NCBI GenBank assembly: GCA_944472155.2
Contig: OX235274.1
Span: 39,616,052-39,680,051, forward strand
DNA length: 64,000 nt
Origin: Trichobilharzia szidati
Taxonomy: Eukaryota; Platyhelminthes; Trematoda; Strigeidida; Schistosomatidae
Direction: 5' to 3'
Position 1 is the first letter of the stretch. Every line of letters begins with the position of its first letter. The notes beneath the pieces were generated by a model. That model had not been told where the DNA came from and did not search any database. It saw nothing but the letters and a program-made list of their open reading frames with translations. Positions 42,365-54,020 of this stretch are shown piece by piece. Made by a program: the position numbers and the translations under genes.

Positions 42365-42889
42365 GTAAGTGAATGATATGGATTCATATAAATACGCTTT
42401 CTAATAATGTGTGCATATACAATATGATTAGATTTTATTAGGTCAAGGGAAAAATTACAGATCATTTCACGTGATAACAATATCACTAATTTTTTCATTT
42501 AGGAAAACAGACCGCCAATGCAGATCATCGGTCACTGTCATTTGTTTGTTACTTTACAGCCGCCTTGTTCTCCTTTGGGACTTTACGGCAATACGCATCC
42601 ATTATCCTGCCAGGGACCAAACTTGAAACCTTAAGTCGTGAAAGCAATATCCAGTCAGTAGTCAATTACAGTAATTATTGGCTGTGCAATTATGTGCTCT
42701 ATCTGCATGCGATACAATTAAGAGAAAAAATTCATTCATTTTAGTTGTCCGTCATATCAAAAATCTGTTATATTAAGAGTAATTCTTGTGGCCGTCCCTT
42801 GAATACCTTCTGTTGTGTTTGAACCCTCTTTAAAGCAGGTCCTGGTTATTTGAAAGTAATTCTGGTCTCATGAGAGATGTATATTATAG

Positions 42890-43105
42890 AGTCGGTGGTT
42901 CAGGGGTAGAATGTTTGCCAGCCACGCGCGTGGTTCTGGTTCGGCTCCTAGCCAACACAGTCCTAAACCTAGTTTTTGTGTACTTGCCGATGGTAAGCTT
43001 GGAAAGGAGGTAAGGTTAGGCCTGAGTCCAGCAACTCCATCTGCTAAAAACAACACCATGACTGCCTAAACTTCAAATCTCAGAAAGCCCAAAGCCCTAC
43101 TTATA
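42890..43105 (+). mobile_element. Diverged SINE-A with a tRNA-Gly-like head, in kinesin intron 1
   Basis: GTCGGTGGTTCAGGGGTAGA, then TGTTTGCCAGCCACGCGCGT and CTGGTTCGGCTCCTAGCC, resemble a tRNA-Gly(GCC): the A box TGGTTCAGxGGTAGA and the anticodon region GCC are easily seen. The following body (TAAGGTTAGGCCTGAGTCCA, then AAACTTCAAATCTCAG) is a diverged SINE-A. It suggests the origin of the SINE-A head. Confidence 0.65.
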
Positions 43106-43269
43106 CTATTTTTAGGAGGCTTAATAACGAGCTCGGTAACGGTACAAATGTTTCAGAATCCACATATGTTCCCCTTGGAACACAAAGAAACGACATGACA
43201 GAGACGTATGTAGAGTGACAGAAATATTACTGGTGACCCTAGTAAAAGTCTTACATAACTGCCATTATA

Positions 43270-43750
43270 GTTTTTCATGCCTAAGTAATCTCTTATATGC
43301 AGAATGGACCATATAAATCAGAGTGTACTGTTGTCGAAAACCCTGTTCTATGCTGTCTTTCAGGGAGTTTTGTAGTTTGACCTTGTTTTGTCTTTTACCG
43401 ACAAAGAATTCTTTGATTCAGGTAAGTAGGCTATGGGTATTCCCGGAATTCTGCAGTTTTTTAGGCAAAATGGTGTGTGGCAGCTTATCATGTGGTTTAC
43501 TCAAAAACTATGCGGATTTGTTCTACAAACTTTCTTTAGAATTAGGCTGCAATGTTTTAGCTGTGAGGTCTCCAGGCAGGACAAACTTAATAAACATACT
43601 CGATTTGAGTAGGGTGACATTACTTTCCAAGTGAGCTATAACGACTTCCTTCCAAATGAAGAGATGAGAAGACTAATATGTCGGTAGTTCAAAGAATTTT
43701 CCGTGAGACACCTCCTCAAATTGTGGTAAAAACTGTACCTTTACAGCCAA
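43270..43750 (-). pseudogene. Non-LTR reverse transcriptase relic, separate family
   Basis: The - strand reads KPHDKLPHTILPKKLQNSGN, then THSLLT(stop)IKEFFVGKRQN and KVKLQNSLKDSIEQGF. This matches the spacing of Jockey/CR1-type RTs: V-P-H-xx-L-L-xx-L, a helix, L-L-x-W-I-x-x-F-L-x-x-R-x-Q-x-V, then PQGSVLGPLLF, here decayed to IEQGFRQQYTLIYMV. Upstream, ELPTYxSSHLF could be the NYRPISL motif. Not alignable to CR1 or RTE copies here. Confidence 0.6.
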
Positions 43751-45894
43751 CCTGTAACAGTCCTTTACGTTCTGAAGGTTGCGCTCAGTAGTCTAGCCTT
43801 GTGGACCAACAACTCACTTGTTTCTCTGTAATTCAGTTGTTTAACCGTCTGAATACAACATTCTGATCGACACTGACAAAAAGTATATTGACTTCTAGCG
43901 GTGAACTTTAAGTTATTACCATAAATTCTGGCTATTCCCAAATAAAGACTTTTAAAAAGTACTTCGCTACTACTTCTCTTTGATCTTGGCTCCTATAGAT
44001 TGACTGAGATGCCTTTATACTAATAGTCAGGTTGGATGCTCTGTGTTATATTTTCTTCCAAGGTTCACTTACAATATGAGACTTGAGCAGGTTGACTGCA
44101 GCTCGCAGCAATAGAGGCTGGCAGATTGCTACAAAGTTGAGTGTATCTCGAGTAATAATCTCATTGTATCTGCTTGAAATGGGTTAGTACCTATGAAAAA
44201 ACAATTTTAATTCATTTATTAAAAATATTATGATCAATCCCAAAACTTATCCTTCAGCCTAACGACTAATGTCCTTGAAATAACTTTTGTTAATGATGAT
44301 TATCAGATACATACATACAGCTTCAAGTTATTTTTAAATTGTCAATGTTAAGAGAAATGCTAACCCTAAGTATTAGTTCAACGAAAAAATAAGTGCAGAA
44401 ACAGTGTTGAACTGCAAGTTTATTAGTAAGAATAAAATTTCTCCACTCTGAAGTCCGCATCACTAGTTGGTTAGCTTTCAGCTCTTAGATTCAAAACAGT
44501 AAGGTAAGTGATAAGTGGTGCCATTTGGACTAAATTAAAAAACCACAGAGAAAAATGTGCTCGAACGAACACGGGACCATTAGACTTTTAGTTAATGGAT
44601 TCTGTTAAACATAATCTGCAGTGATACTTTCTATTTTAAATGCATGCAGGCAACTTATGAAAAATATGGATCTTCTTTCTGTTCTTCTTTGAGTCAGTTA
44701 TTGGGATAATTCTGTGTAAAACGAAACACCCCATTGAGATCGAATTTCACACCTAACTTACAGTAAGAACAGAAGAATAATAAGCAATCTGCCTATCATA
44801 CTGCCAAATGGAAGATGTTACACTTAAGATTCTAAGTTAAATTTATCCGATCAAGATTCAGTAAGTATAGGAGACCGTAAAACACTGGCTATACCACACA
44901 CAAAATACAGTTCGTTGGAGACTGACTGAATGACTAACAGAACTAAGTACAGTGAAGCACTGTCAATTATTCCAATTTATCTGTATTGATCAGAATATTT
45001 TGAAAATTCATTTTAATAAGGAAAAACAAATATGCTTAGAAATTTGGTTTTGCGAAAGCCGGAAGTTCCCTTTATATCTACTAAAAAAAGTTCAGTAAGC
45101 TGGATTTGCCTACATTACCTAACCAATAACAATCATTATGTTTAGTTAATTTTTTTTGAATTTAACCCATAATCAGTCTATTAGTCTACTGTATTCAAAA
45201 GGTGCGAATTTTATGATAATTTGCGTACTCATATTGTTTCTGTACACTGTTTAACCTTGCCTGTGTTTGATATGAAATATGGAGACTTTAAAAATGTTCG
45301 AAATAGACTGCCTTTGCTACTAATTAACTAAATTACTTGATTAGTTACCAAAGTGTACCATTATTCACTTAATTTTCGTGAAACATCCACAGTCCTGTTT
45401 TCCTTAACCACTTAACCCATGCAGTCATGTTGTGAAGTCATAAGACTTTTCACCCCATGGGACTTTATATATTTGTTGAATTCCTCTGAGTATATGTTTT
45501 AGAAGTGTGACAACATTAACCATTGCGCTTTCGTGCGTGGATCCATGTTGACCAGTATGCGGGTGTTTTCTTAACTACAGCTGCTCCGAGTTTCATTAAC
45601 TTCAGCCTAAATAATTTAATTTGAAAACATTGGCGAGCTGGTTACCTGTTATTTCAGCACAATGGACTGAAAGTGATCAACTTGTCATGGAAGGAACTTT
45701 ATGATCCCATTAATCCAGACATATGTATATAAATATGTTTCCTCACAAAGAGATAATCTATTTTAAGATATGCTGTTACTAGACTTCTTCCTACTTTTTG
45801 TAAATACAAGTTTAGTATCCCTTTACTTAAACCCTTACTGTTAATATTGTAATTTATTCATCGACGGTTTCCATTTTCTTCTTAAAACACCAAG
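43751..45894. other. Rest of kinesin intron 1; no feature seen
   Basis: AT-rich intron sequence. The acceptor before exon 2 is AAG at 45892-45894, a less common acceptor but the only one that keeps the frame. Confidence 0.5.
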
Positions 45895-46105
45895 AGCATT
45901 CGATCAAATCTTCGAAAGCATATCTGTTAGTGAAAAAACCAAATATTTAGTGCATGCATCCTTTTTGGAAATCTACAATGAAGAAGTTCGTGACTTATTG
46001 GGTCGTGACAATAAAACGAAATTAGAATTGAAAGAGAATCCTGACAAAGGCGTTTATGTGGCTGGTTTATCAATGCATAAAATTACTTGTGTAAAAGACT
46101 GTCAG
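45895..46105 (+). CDS. KIF17: Kinesin KIF17-like, exon 2 (residues 117-186)
   Basis: Begins by completing codon 116 (CG+A, Arg) and reads [65 protein letters not shown]. [14 protein letters not shown] is a universal motor motif, and KGVYVxGLSMH is typical of KIF17. The exon ends CAG before GTAATC at 46106. It is in phase 0 with exon 3. Nothing seems missing between exons 1 and 2 when compared with family order. Confidence 0.92.
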
Positions 46106-47039
46106 GTAATCACTACTCTGTCATTTTTTTTGTGATTTTAATAGATAAATTATGTTTAATGAGCTTCTAAACCAATTAAATTCACTGTCGTAAATCCCAA
46201 GATGCATTTAAGTTTTCGAATGACTATTTCTTGATAATTAATTCTTAATATACTCTAGGATACAGAGAAGATATGGACTGTGTATCGCTTTCCAGTTAAC
46301 CACTAAACTTCAAAGAAACTTAGGATATTTTGTTACGGATTTCAGCAATATGATCCGAACCAACTTCCGAGTATATGAATAAAATAAAAGGTGTTTAACT
46401 GGTACCAAATAGCTATGGAAAAGTAAGGAATTTTCAAAATGGATAAAAAGTTTATAAAACTGATATATTTTGAAAGATTAGTGGCAGTTGCGCACATTTC
46501 TAAGATCTAATTAAAAGTTTCTACTCACCTCACGCAGCCAGAGATTCTGGTAAAATATAACTCGATAAATTCTACCACGATATTAAGGACGATAGTAGAT
46601 GATCTATATTTGCATAAAATTCTATACTACTGATCATTGTGATGAGTAGCTGAATAACATTCATTTCAACCAGTAGTGTTTGCCAACCAGCCAGATCAAG
46701 GTGATCTAAACACCACGGGACGGCTGTTTGGCGCTCGTTTGGCGCCGAGTTTATCAGCAGTGTGCCTGGTTTGACTCACCTCAGAGAAGTGAGTCAGTTC
46801 GAATCACCTGATTTCTGGCGAAGTGGCGTTATCATAAATCAAATTCACAATTTGCAAATTAGTTAGCAATCTGCAATGTACACAGCCCGAGTGGTGAAAT
46901 TTCATCATAGTTTCCTTTGGAAACCAAGTTATTCCGATCACAATATTTGATCTGGTTGATACCACATACAAATTTTATAAAACAGGTTATCACCCGTAGT
47001 CACTCTGTAGCCGTTTTTCAATTAAAATGACTTTTTTTA
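46106..47039. other. First part of kinesin intron 2; no feature seen
   Basis: AT-rich, apart from a more GC-rich stretch near 46720-46810 with the repeated string TTTGGCGC. No assignment. Confidence 0.45.
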
Positions 47040-47735
47040 TTCCTTTACATTCCCAGTGGAACATTGGGTTTCAAGCTAGAGACTTGAAGTTTTGGTAGCA
47101 TTGGTGTTTATTTTTACGGGGAGGGGTCACCAACCTCACTTCCAACCTTCCCTCTTCACCATGTAGTGAACCTAGTAGCTAGGTAAGTATATAAACGCAA
47201 TTAAAGGGACAGAACAGGTACTAACAAATACGTATATATAAAACATTCAGTTCACTTAAGTTAATATACACAAAAAGGACTGAGATTATTTGAAGAAAAA
47301 CTATAACAGTCACAAAATACACAAATTATAGACGTACGAAATTATATGAATGTAATTGTCCTTCTCTTGATTATACAAATTCTCCACCACAACTTAGAGC
47401 TGTCAACCGTCGGAAGTCTCCACGCAGAGTAAAGCAGATAAGAGCAAAGTTCTTGACGGGGATGTGTCAACCAGTGCGAGACAGCGTTGGTCAGCAGATG
47501 GGCTGGGCGAGCAGCCGGAGAGAGGGCGAACGATTCGTTCCTTGCTCGCGGTTCAAGGTTTAAGGTTGAATTCCTTCTTTTTTCGTGAACATAATTTGAT
47601 ATGTTTTTAGGCCGCCACAACCAGTCTTATTACCGGCTTAGTTAGGTTTAGGAGTGTGTTGGCCGGGGATCAAACTCCGAACCACATGCTTGGTTGGCGA
47701 GCATCCTACCACTGTGCCACCAACACACACTTAAA
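47040..47735 (-). mobile_element. SINE-A interrupted by an LTR insertion
   Basis: Left part 47040-47161 is the SINE-A body in - orientation (ACTTGAAGTTTTGGTAGC, CAACCTCACTTCCAACCTTC). Right part 47620-47735 is the linker and tRNA-like head in - orientation (AGTGTGTTGGCCGGGGATCA, then GGCGAGCATCC). They rejoin perfectly if 47162-47619 and one ACCA are removed. Confidence 0.8.
47162..47619. mobile_element. Solo-LTR-like insertion in SINE-A, 4-bp duplication
   Basis: 458 bases starting TGTAGTGAACC and ending GGCCGCCACA, between ACCA at 47158-47161 and ACCA at 47620-47623. TG...CA ends and a 4-bp duplication fit a solo LTR or a small terminal-repeat element. The middle is GC-richer (47440-47530). 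It has no match to the other LTRs in the window. Orientation not resolved; no coding content. Confidence 0.75.
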
Positions 47736-48474
47736 TAACATAATAGAAAAATAATAACAAAAGTCTGGTTTCCACTTCAAGAGAAACAAATAAATGAGAT
47801 GCAAGCAGTGGAAAGCATCAGCGTCATAATTTGTAAGACAGTAATAGCCACTAAAAACAGTCCGATCTCCTTATTTCAGTGAAGGTGGTAATTCATTAAT
47901 TACCGACCTTCAATGATGAAAATGCAAACTCAGCATCCCACATAATTGTATGCTGAGCTCTGTTTTTACTTCCGAGGATATGTGTACATAACTAACCTCT
48001 GACAAATGTTTGACAAGCAAATACTTATTTTCATAAACTTGTTCGCTTTTATTAATTTGAATAAAATAAGAAGAGTATTTTGTGCAGAATAAGATGGTGC
48101 CATCATTTATTTTGTTGACTTCTCATTAGCTGTGTACATCTTGCAAATGTTACACAATGTCACTTGATAGGGGACTCCAAACTTAACAAGTAGTAGTCAA
48201 GAATTACACTTATGTAGTCAATATATACTGAAAGTTCGAGTTTAAACAAAAATAAATGCTTGGATATACTGGTAAAAAAGTTATGTAATAAAGACAAGAG
48301 GTGAATAAGATGAGGAATAACTGATCAAATGAATAACAATGTGGTGAGTTAAACTCAAATTACGGGAACAAGATGAAAGCAAAGTTGCACTGTATGGAAG
48401 AATGGAGAGATCAAAGTCACAGATTACGTAGTCGAATGAAACAAAGCCAAACAATGAGAAAAACAAGACAAAAC
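47736..48474. other. Kinesin intron 2; no feature seen
   Basis: AT-rich spacer between the split SINE-A and PLE-d copy 2. Confidence 0.5.
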
Positions 48475-50230
48475 TGATTGAAGAGCAACTGATGGATGTT
48501 CTCAGAAGAATGAAGAACGACTATCTCATAACTGAAGACCTATTTGAACGCCTGAGACCAACAGGATCAATTATCCCCGGGCTCTACAGTCTGCTAAAGG
48601 TGTACAAAGCAGGTCTGCCACTTTGACCAATTTTACATATGTCGGGATCACCATACCATCCGATTGCCAAATGGCTTTCCGAAATTCTATAGCTTTTGAG
48701 ACAACAACTATGTAATTACTCTCTCCAAGATACTTTTGAATTTATTGAATGCGTAAAAGATTTGAATGTAAATAGTAAACGTATGTTATCAATAGACGTC
48801 GAATCTCTATTTACGAATGTGCCACTCACAGAAACAATTTACTTCCGTTGCAAATACATGGATGACAGGAATCTGAGTATCGGAATACCGACCTCAAATC
48901 TGAGACAGTTGTTATTGAGGTGCACATTTAATGTACAATTCACATTCAGCGACGATATCTACAGACAGTAAGATGCGACTGCCATAGGCTCTCCCCTTGG
49001 CCCACTTTTGATAGACTGCTCTAAGGCCAGCTTGGAAAGTGGGATATTTAGGCCGACAACAAAAAGATTGCTGCAGAAAAGGTGTGTCAATGAGACTTTT
49101 ATAGCCTGTCATAATGATTCCAATTTAAATTGTGTCATACAGGAGTTTAACAACTGCCATCCTTCAATTAAATTCACAATAGAAGTTGAAAATGAATCAT
49201 GGATTCCATTTATGGACGTTGAATTGACAAGAGGAGATTGTGGAACTCTGAAAAGATCTACCCACAGAAAATCATCATGGAATGGTCAACTGACAAACTT
49301 CTATAGTTGGACACCTATCAGTCGAAAAAGAGCTCTCATCATCTACATGCCCCTCCATATTAGGAGTATTTGTAGCAGTGATTGCTTAGATGAAGAGCTT
49401 CCGTTTCCCAAAAACATCTTGGCTCAAAATGGATAGCCGGCAAGTTTTGTCGACAAGAACATGAAGCCAAAGCCAAAAAGGGAAGAATGCACTTCAGCAC
49501 CAAAGAAAACACTTTATTTGAATCTGGACTTCAGGGGAGACCTAGCAGTAGATATCCTTAGGAGGAGAATCTCCAGTTCCCTGGAGAAAACTTTTCCTGC
49601 AGCAACTCGAAGAGTGATATTCTCCATTCGTCAACTGCTTCGAATGAACATGAAGGACAGACTTCAGCTTATGACCGTACCATTGTGCATATATTAGTTC
49701 ACCTGCTTGTGTGAAGCTAGGTAAATAGATTATTCTATGCGAGTCATATCAAAATGTGCTAGAGAACATTACCCAGCATAGCTGCAAAGAGGCACTGGTT
49801 CAATCAAGAGTGCTATAATTGAACACTTCGTCAATACCAGTCACAGCATCTCAACTGACTCATCATTCACAGTCATTTACAAAGTAATAGAAATTCTACC
49901 AAAGGCAGTGTGTTTCCGACTTCTTTGTACTGCAGAAGCCCTCGCCATATGCTTCGGAAAACCGGAGCCGTGTGTTCAAAAGAAACTGCTTCAAACCCTA
50001 CATTTACCATGGATCTAGTTCAGTTTGTATCCTTTCATCCTGTTTTTTATCCCCTTCATTCCTCCGTTTTTCAGTTTTTAATTATTACTTTTTTCAACTT
50101 CTTCCCATACTCATTCCATTCACACCTTTAGTCGTTAAAAAACCTGCTTTCTAATCCTGTGTAATCTTGTCTCTAACCCCCTTGTAATCTATATTCACGC
50201 CTCCAAACTTTCTTGTCAAGTTGAAAATTA
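48475..50230 (+). mobile_element. PLE-d copy 2: RT and GIY-YIG domains, decayed
   Basis: + frames give LYSLLKVYKAGLPL, SGSPYHPIAKWLSEIL and RMLSIDVESLFTNVPLTETI (48781-48840), FNVQFTFSDDIYRQ, AIGSPLGPLL, then the palm CVNETFIACHNDSN near 49085, WIPFMDVELTRGDCGTLKRS and THRKSSWNGQL. The downstream nuclease part has KKTLYLNLDFRGDLAVDILR, FPAATRRVIFSIRQLLRMNM and a broken GIY-YIG (TVPLCIY, then EARxIDYS), then REHYPA and TGSIKSAIIEHFVNTSHS. The catalytic YVDDTF has become CVNETF, so the RT is dead. It sits in kinesin intron 2, in the gene's own direction. Confidence 0.8.
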
Positions 50231-50499
50231 TTATTACCCTTAGTCACCTTCGCTACTATGTGGAATTAAATAAATAATAATTGTATCTACGTATTTTATG
50301 TAAAAATAACATCATATTATGTCATATCAGTTTTAAGTATTTTTCGTTTACAATGTTTACCAACGAAACACCAGTCATCATGACGGAATCGGGGAAGTGA
50401 TCTCAGGCAGTTATAACATATTCATCAATTTTGACGTCACGAAAGTTATGCAGCATTAACGTAAATGATATCTAAAACAATTAGATAATTGTTTATATT

Positions 50500-51590
50500 T
50501 CCAAGATTTATTGCTTAGTCGACGGCCTGATGGATCAGTAAAACGATCTATTTATAGAAAACCTACCTAGACAGGACAGTATCTTATTTATCATAGTTTC
50601 TGGCCTGTTCAGTACAAAAGAGCCTTAGTGATGTGCTTCTTTAGTAGACTCCAACGAATATGCACACTTGATGCGGAAGAAAGAAAGTTGACACAAACTC
50701 TGGTTGATAGCAATTATCTAGACAAGTTCATCAGGAGATATAAAGTAGTCAGAACACCAAGACCCACTCTACAACTCGCCCGTAAGAAAGACGTGTACAT
50801 CAACCTACCCTATATGGGGCATCACAGCAGCTTGATAACTAGACAGAGATTGAACGTTGTGGTTAAAAAGACTTTTTATGCAGCTAATATCATAATAATT
50901 GAGAATGTGAAGCCCCCATATCCATCTAAGCCCTTAGAATATGCGAAAAATGATGTCACATCCCACTGTATTTACCAATTTGAATGTACGTGTGGACACA
51001 TATACATAGGGAGGACTCATCGATCTCTGCAAGTAAGGACTGGCTTCAGAGAATATTCCTAAATGGCTCCAGAAGCAAACAGAATCCCCAGAAGCCATTA
51101 ATGGTGAGAACAGGCGACCTAGTTCCTCTTTTACGAAAAATATTACAGAAGAGATAGGGCATAAAATTGATGTTTACACATCTTTAAAACCTATCAATAA
51201 AACGTGTTTTGGGCGTATCCTAAAGTTTGTGGAAGCCCTAGCTGACAATAAGAAAGTTTAAACCACCTTTATGCGTTGAAAAACAATTCATCATCACACT
51301 AAACCTTCCTTGGTAAACTTTGTTTTGATACCAGTCAGGGCAGATGTACTATTACCTCCTTTCTTTGGTTTAGTGATTGATCTTCATTGTTATTTTGAAC
51401 TTCAATATGTCCTTTTATCTTGACCCAAGTAGTCTATTTTCTCACCTGTTAACTCCTTACTAATTTCATATATATATTCCTATGATAAGTTCGTGTGTGC
51501 TGGATCAGATTGTTCGAAATGTGTTGTGCGCGCAAATACACAAGACACGATTCAAACAAATCACGTCTTCTTATTGCTTTGTGTAAATAA
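50500..51590 (+). mobile_element. PLE-a copy 2: post-palm and GIY-YIG part
   Basis: Starts near LLLSRRPDGSVKRSIYRKPT (with one stop), HSFWPVQYKRALVMCFFSRL, ERKLTQTLVDSNYLDKFIRR, RKKDVYINLPYMGHHSSLIT, VVKKTFYAANIIIIENVK, then HCIYQFECTCGHIYIGRTHR and SLQVRT, and after a frameshift NKTCFGRILKFVEALADNKK. IYQF and YIGRTHR are GIY-YIG halves. The 3' noncoding part up to 51590 matches 1187-1330. It ends about 40 bases before kinesin exon 3, so the intron's 3' splice region is next to, and perhaps partly within, the element. Confidence 0.8.
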
Positions 51591-51628
51591 TATCAGTAAC
51601 TGCCTTCTAATAAACAATGTCTTTTTAG

Positions 51629-51967
51629 AATATTATGGAAATTGGATGGAAAAATCGTTCAACTGGAGCGACATTAATGAATGCTGATAGTAGTCGATCA
51701 CATTCAATATTCACTATCTACCTCGAAATGATTGATCAGAGTGACAGTTCAACTGATGATAATCGTATCAGAGCTGGAAAATTGAATTTAGTTGACTTAG
51801 CAGGTTCAGAAAGACAATCAAAAACTGGTGCGTCGGGTGATCGTTTTAAAGAAGCAACAAAAATTAATCTTAGTTTATCAGCATTGGGTAATGTTATTTC
51901 AGCTTTAGTTGACTCGAAAGTTAAACATATACCATATCGTGATAGTAAATTGACAAGATTACTTCAG
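51629..51967 (+). CDS. KIF17: Kinesin KIF17-like, exon 3 (residues 187-299)
   Basis: Acceptor TTTTTAG at 51622-51628. Reads [20 protein letters not shown], then switch [15 protein letters not shown] (NADSSRSH at residues 204-211), an acidic insert [15 protein letters not shown], switch [10 protein letters not shown] (242-247), and [20 protein letters not shown] and [14 protein letters not shown] (286-299), which contact the microtubule. Both switch motifs and the N-L-S-L-S-A-L helix are intact. Donor GTTAGT at 51968, phase 0. The GWKNRS motif and the loop between the switches are KIF17-like. Confidence 0.95.
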
Positions 51968-52204
51968 GTTAGTCAAGTATTCAGTTAACCAGAATTATAT
52001 ATATATTTTTTGATTGCTTGATGTGTTATATACGTCCAAAGCAAGTTCACTTTTAACAGTTTGAAAAAATTTCGGCGTCAGTATGGGGTCATTTTTCCTT
52101 GTCAAGTTGGCCAATTGGTAAAGATAACATAACCAAGTGTAGATTGCTGGATTTGATCAGTGTGCAAAATTATAAAAGCAGCGTGTGTTTAAACAGTGAA
52201 CTCG

Positions 52205-53600
52205 CTTATCACATTCGTGTTGATTTTATCACTTCATGGGGGAGGGAGGTGTTGTAACCAGGTCAGATTCTGCTTTAGTCCATCATTCCTATTCAGACAA
52301 TTTGGATTCCACTTGATATGAAGTGTTTCTGATATTAGACGTTCTTTGTGATTTCTGAAGTTTTTCTGGATTATTTCAATGTTGTCAAAGTCAATTTTGT
52401 GGGCTGATTCTTTAGCGTGTAGACCTACGGCTGATGATTTTTCAAGTTTTTCCAGTTCAACTGGATTTCTCCTTGTTCGAACAGATGCTCTAAGGTGTTC
52501 ATTTCTTCTGATCTTGATTTCTCGAGATGTTCTTCCGATGTATATCGCATCATATTCCAAGCATTTTATTTTATAGACACAATTAGATAGAGAATCTTTA
52601 GGGATTTGGTCTTTTATATGGACGAGGTTGTTTCGTAGTGTGTCTGATGTTTTGATGAAAACTCTTATGTCGAGCTGATTGAGTACTCTTCTGATATCAT
52701 CTGACGTCTCTGCTCGATATGAAATGACGACTGTTGAGGTCCATGTTTTCGGAATGCGGTTTTGGCCATACTTAATGCCTGTGTTGATTTTGCTGATGAA
52801 TTTCCATGGGTAGTTGTTTTGCTTAAGAGTTTCAGTAATGTTTAATATTTCTTCTTCTTTTTCTTTCTCATTCGTGATCAGAGGGTGTGCTCGTCTAAGA
52901 AGACTTGAAACAACTGAAATCTTTGCGCTGATCGGGTGTGATGATCTGAAGTCTAAATATTTATTGGAGTGGGTTTTCTTCCTGAATATGGATATACTAA
53001 AATGTCCGTTTTCCCTCCTCTTAACTAGGCATTCTAGAAATGGTAGTTCACCGACGTCTGATTCTGCTTCCGAAATAAACTGCATTCTGGGAGATACACA
53101 GTTTATTTTCTCCAGGAATGAATTGTGTAGATCTCGTTTTAGCACTACAAAAGTATTATCTACGTATCTTAACCATATTTTGGGAGTGATTATGCTTGAA
53201 AAGATGTTATTTTCGAATCTATTCATCAGGAGGTCAGCGACTATTGGGGAGACTGGTGAACCCATAGCAACACCATTTGTCTGTCTATATAAACTCCCTT
53301 TAAATGTAAAATAATTGCTTTCTAGACAGAATTTCAAGCTCTTAATTATTTCACTGGTGTCCAGTGGCCATCTTTGCGATAGCGTTGTATCTGATTCTAG
53401 TAGACTGGAAATGATATCAAGACTTTCGGTAATAGCGATACTAGTGTATAATGAGTTAATATTATAGCTTAACATGATGTCTTCTTTATCAATTTCTCGG
53501 TGTTCTATTTAGGATTTGAAATCATATGAATTTCGTACAATATTTTGAGTGTCCTTCTGTAGTGGTTGTAGTACCGAGAGTAAGTATTTGTGTTGTTTAT
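52205..53600 (-). mobile_element. PLE-c copy 1 in kinesin intron 3, antisense
   Basis: Contains the 413-codon ORF described next. The - strand continues upstream of its ATG (in-frame text LQPLQKDTQNIVRNSYDFKS, one stop, then IEHREIDKEDI), so the true start is further 5' and has been cut. The 3' end (GGTGTTG into CATTCGTGTTGAT near 52212-52230) matches 13742-13790. Inserted against the direction of the kinesin. Confidence 0.85.
52234..53475 (-). CDS. PLE-c polyprotein fragment: reverse transcriptase plus GIY-YIG endonuclease
   Basis: 413 codons without a stop. Order: LSYNINSLYTSIAITESLDI (RT motif with S-L-Y-T), YRQTNGVAMGSPVSPIVADL near 65-85, palm RYVDNTFVVLKRD near 105-118, LPFLECLVKRRENGHFSISI, FRKKTHSNKYLDFRSSHPIS, LKQNNYPWKFI, SDDIRRVLNQLDIRVFIKTS, the GIY-YIG domain CVYKIKCLEYDAIYIGRTSR with RRNEH and, distally, HIKWNPNCLNRN, ending LQHLPPP. 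The product copies RNA and nicks DNA in the Penelope pathway. The second catalytic aspartate of YVDD is Asn here, which should abolish polymerase activity, although the nuclease motifs look complete. It is the longest PLE frame in the window; the metal-binding loss must therefore be recent or tolerated. Confidence 0.85.
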   Translation of the reverse strand: MLSYNINSLYTSIAITESLDIISSLLESDTTLSQRWPLDTSEIIKSLKFCLESNYFTFKGSLYRQTNGVAMGSPVSPIVADLLMNRFENNIFSSIITPKIWLRYVDNTFVVLKRDLHNSFLEKINCVSPRMQFISEAESDVGELPFLECLVKRRENGHFSISIFRKKTHSNKYLDFRSSHPISAKISVVSSLLRRAHPLITNEKEKEEEILNITETLKQNNYPWKFISKINTGIKYGQNRIPKTWTSTVVISYRAETSDDIRRVLNQLDIRVFIKTSDTLRNNLVHIKDQIPKDSLSNCVYKIKCLEYDAIYIGRTSREIKIRRNEHLRASVRTRRNPVELEKLEKSSAVGLHAKESAHKIDFDNIEIIQKNFRNHKERLISETLHIKWNPNCLNRNDGLKQNLTWLQHLPPP

Positions 53601-53779
53601 GACACGCGCCTGAGTGGATATATTATATTCATGAGTTACACAGTTTAAACAATTAAAGTAACCTTCTTACTAAGCAGAATGTATTTGTGAATTTTAAGTG
53701 ATACCTGAAATTTATTCGGACTAAACTTTGGTTACTTCCCTTCATCATAAAAATTAGAAAAAGAAGAAATATTTCGATC

Positions 53780-54020
53780 ACAGGATATTTTTGCAGTGTG
53801 GTTACTCTTACCATCCGGAATCGTTTCGCAGAACCACTGGAAATCACAGACCAGTGGACAGTTGTTTCTGTCAATTCATGACATATTGTGACCACTTCGC
53901 AATGTTTTCTTCAATGAGTTACTGCCTCACCTTCAACCTACTGGGCCCTACTGGTCACGGCTTCCCAGCAGAACCTCAGGTTTACTGCCTGAATAGGGCC
54001 AGTCGCTAGTGAGCTTCAGA
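53780..54020 (-). mobile_element. SINE-B-related copy lacking its tRNA-like middle
   Basis: On the - strand: GCGACTGGCCCTATTCAGGC, GAAGCCGTGACCAGTAGGGC, GGTGAGGCAGTAACTCATTG, TCATGAATTGACAGAAACAA, then CTGTCCACTGGTC and CCAGTGGTTCTGCG. It has the leading and trailing SINE-B segments, but the tRNA-like and hammerhead core between GGCAGAA and CAGCTGTCC is missing. Confidence 0.6.
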
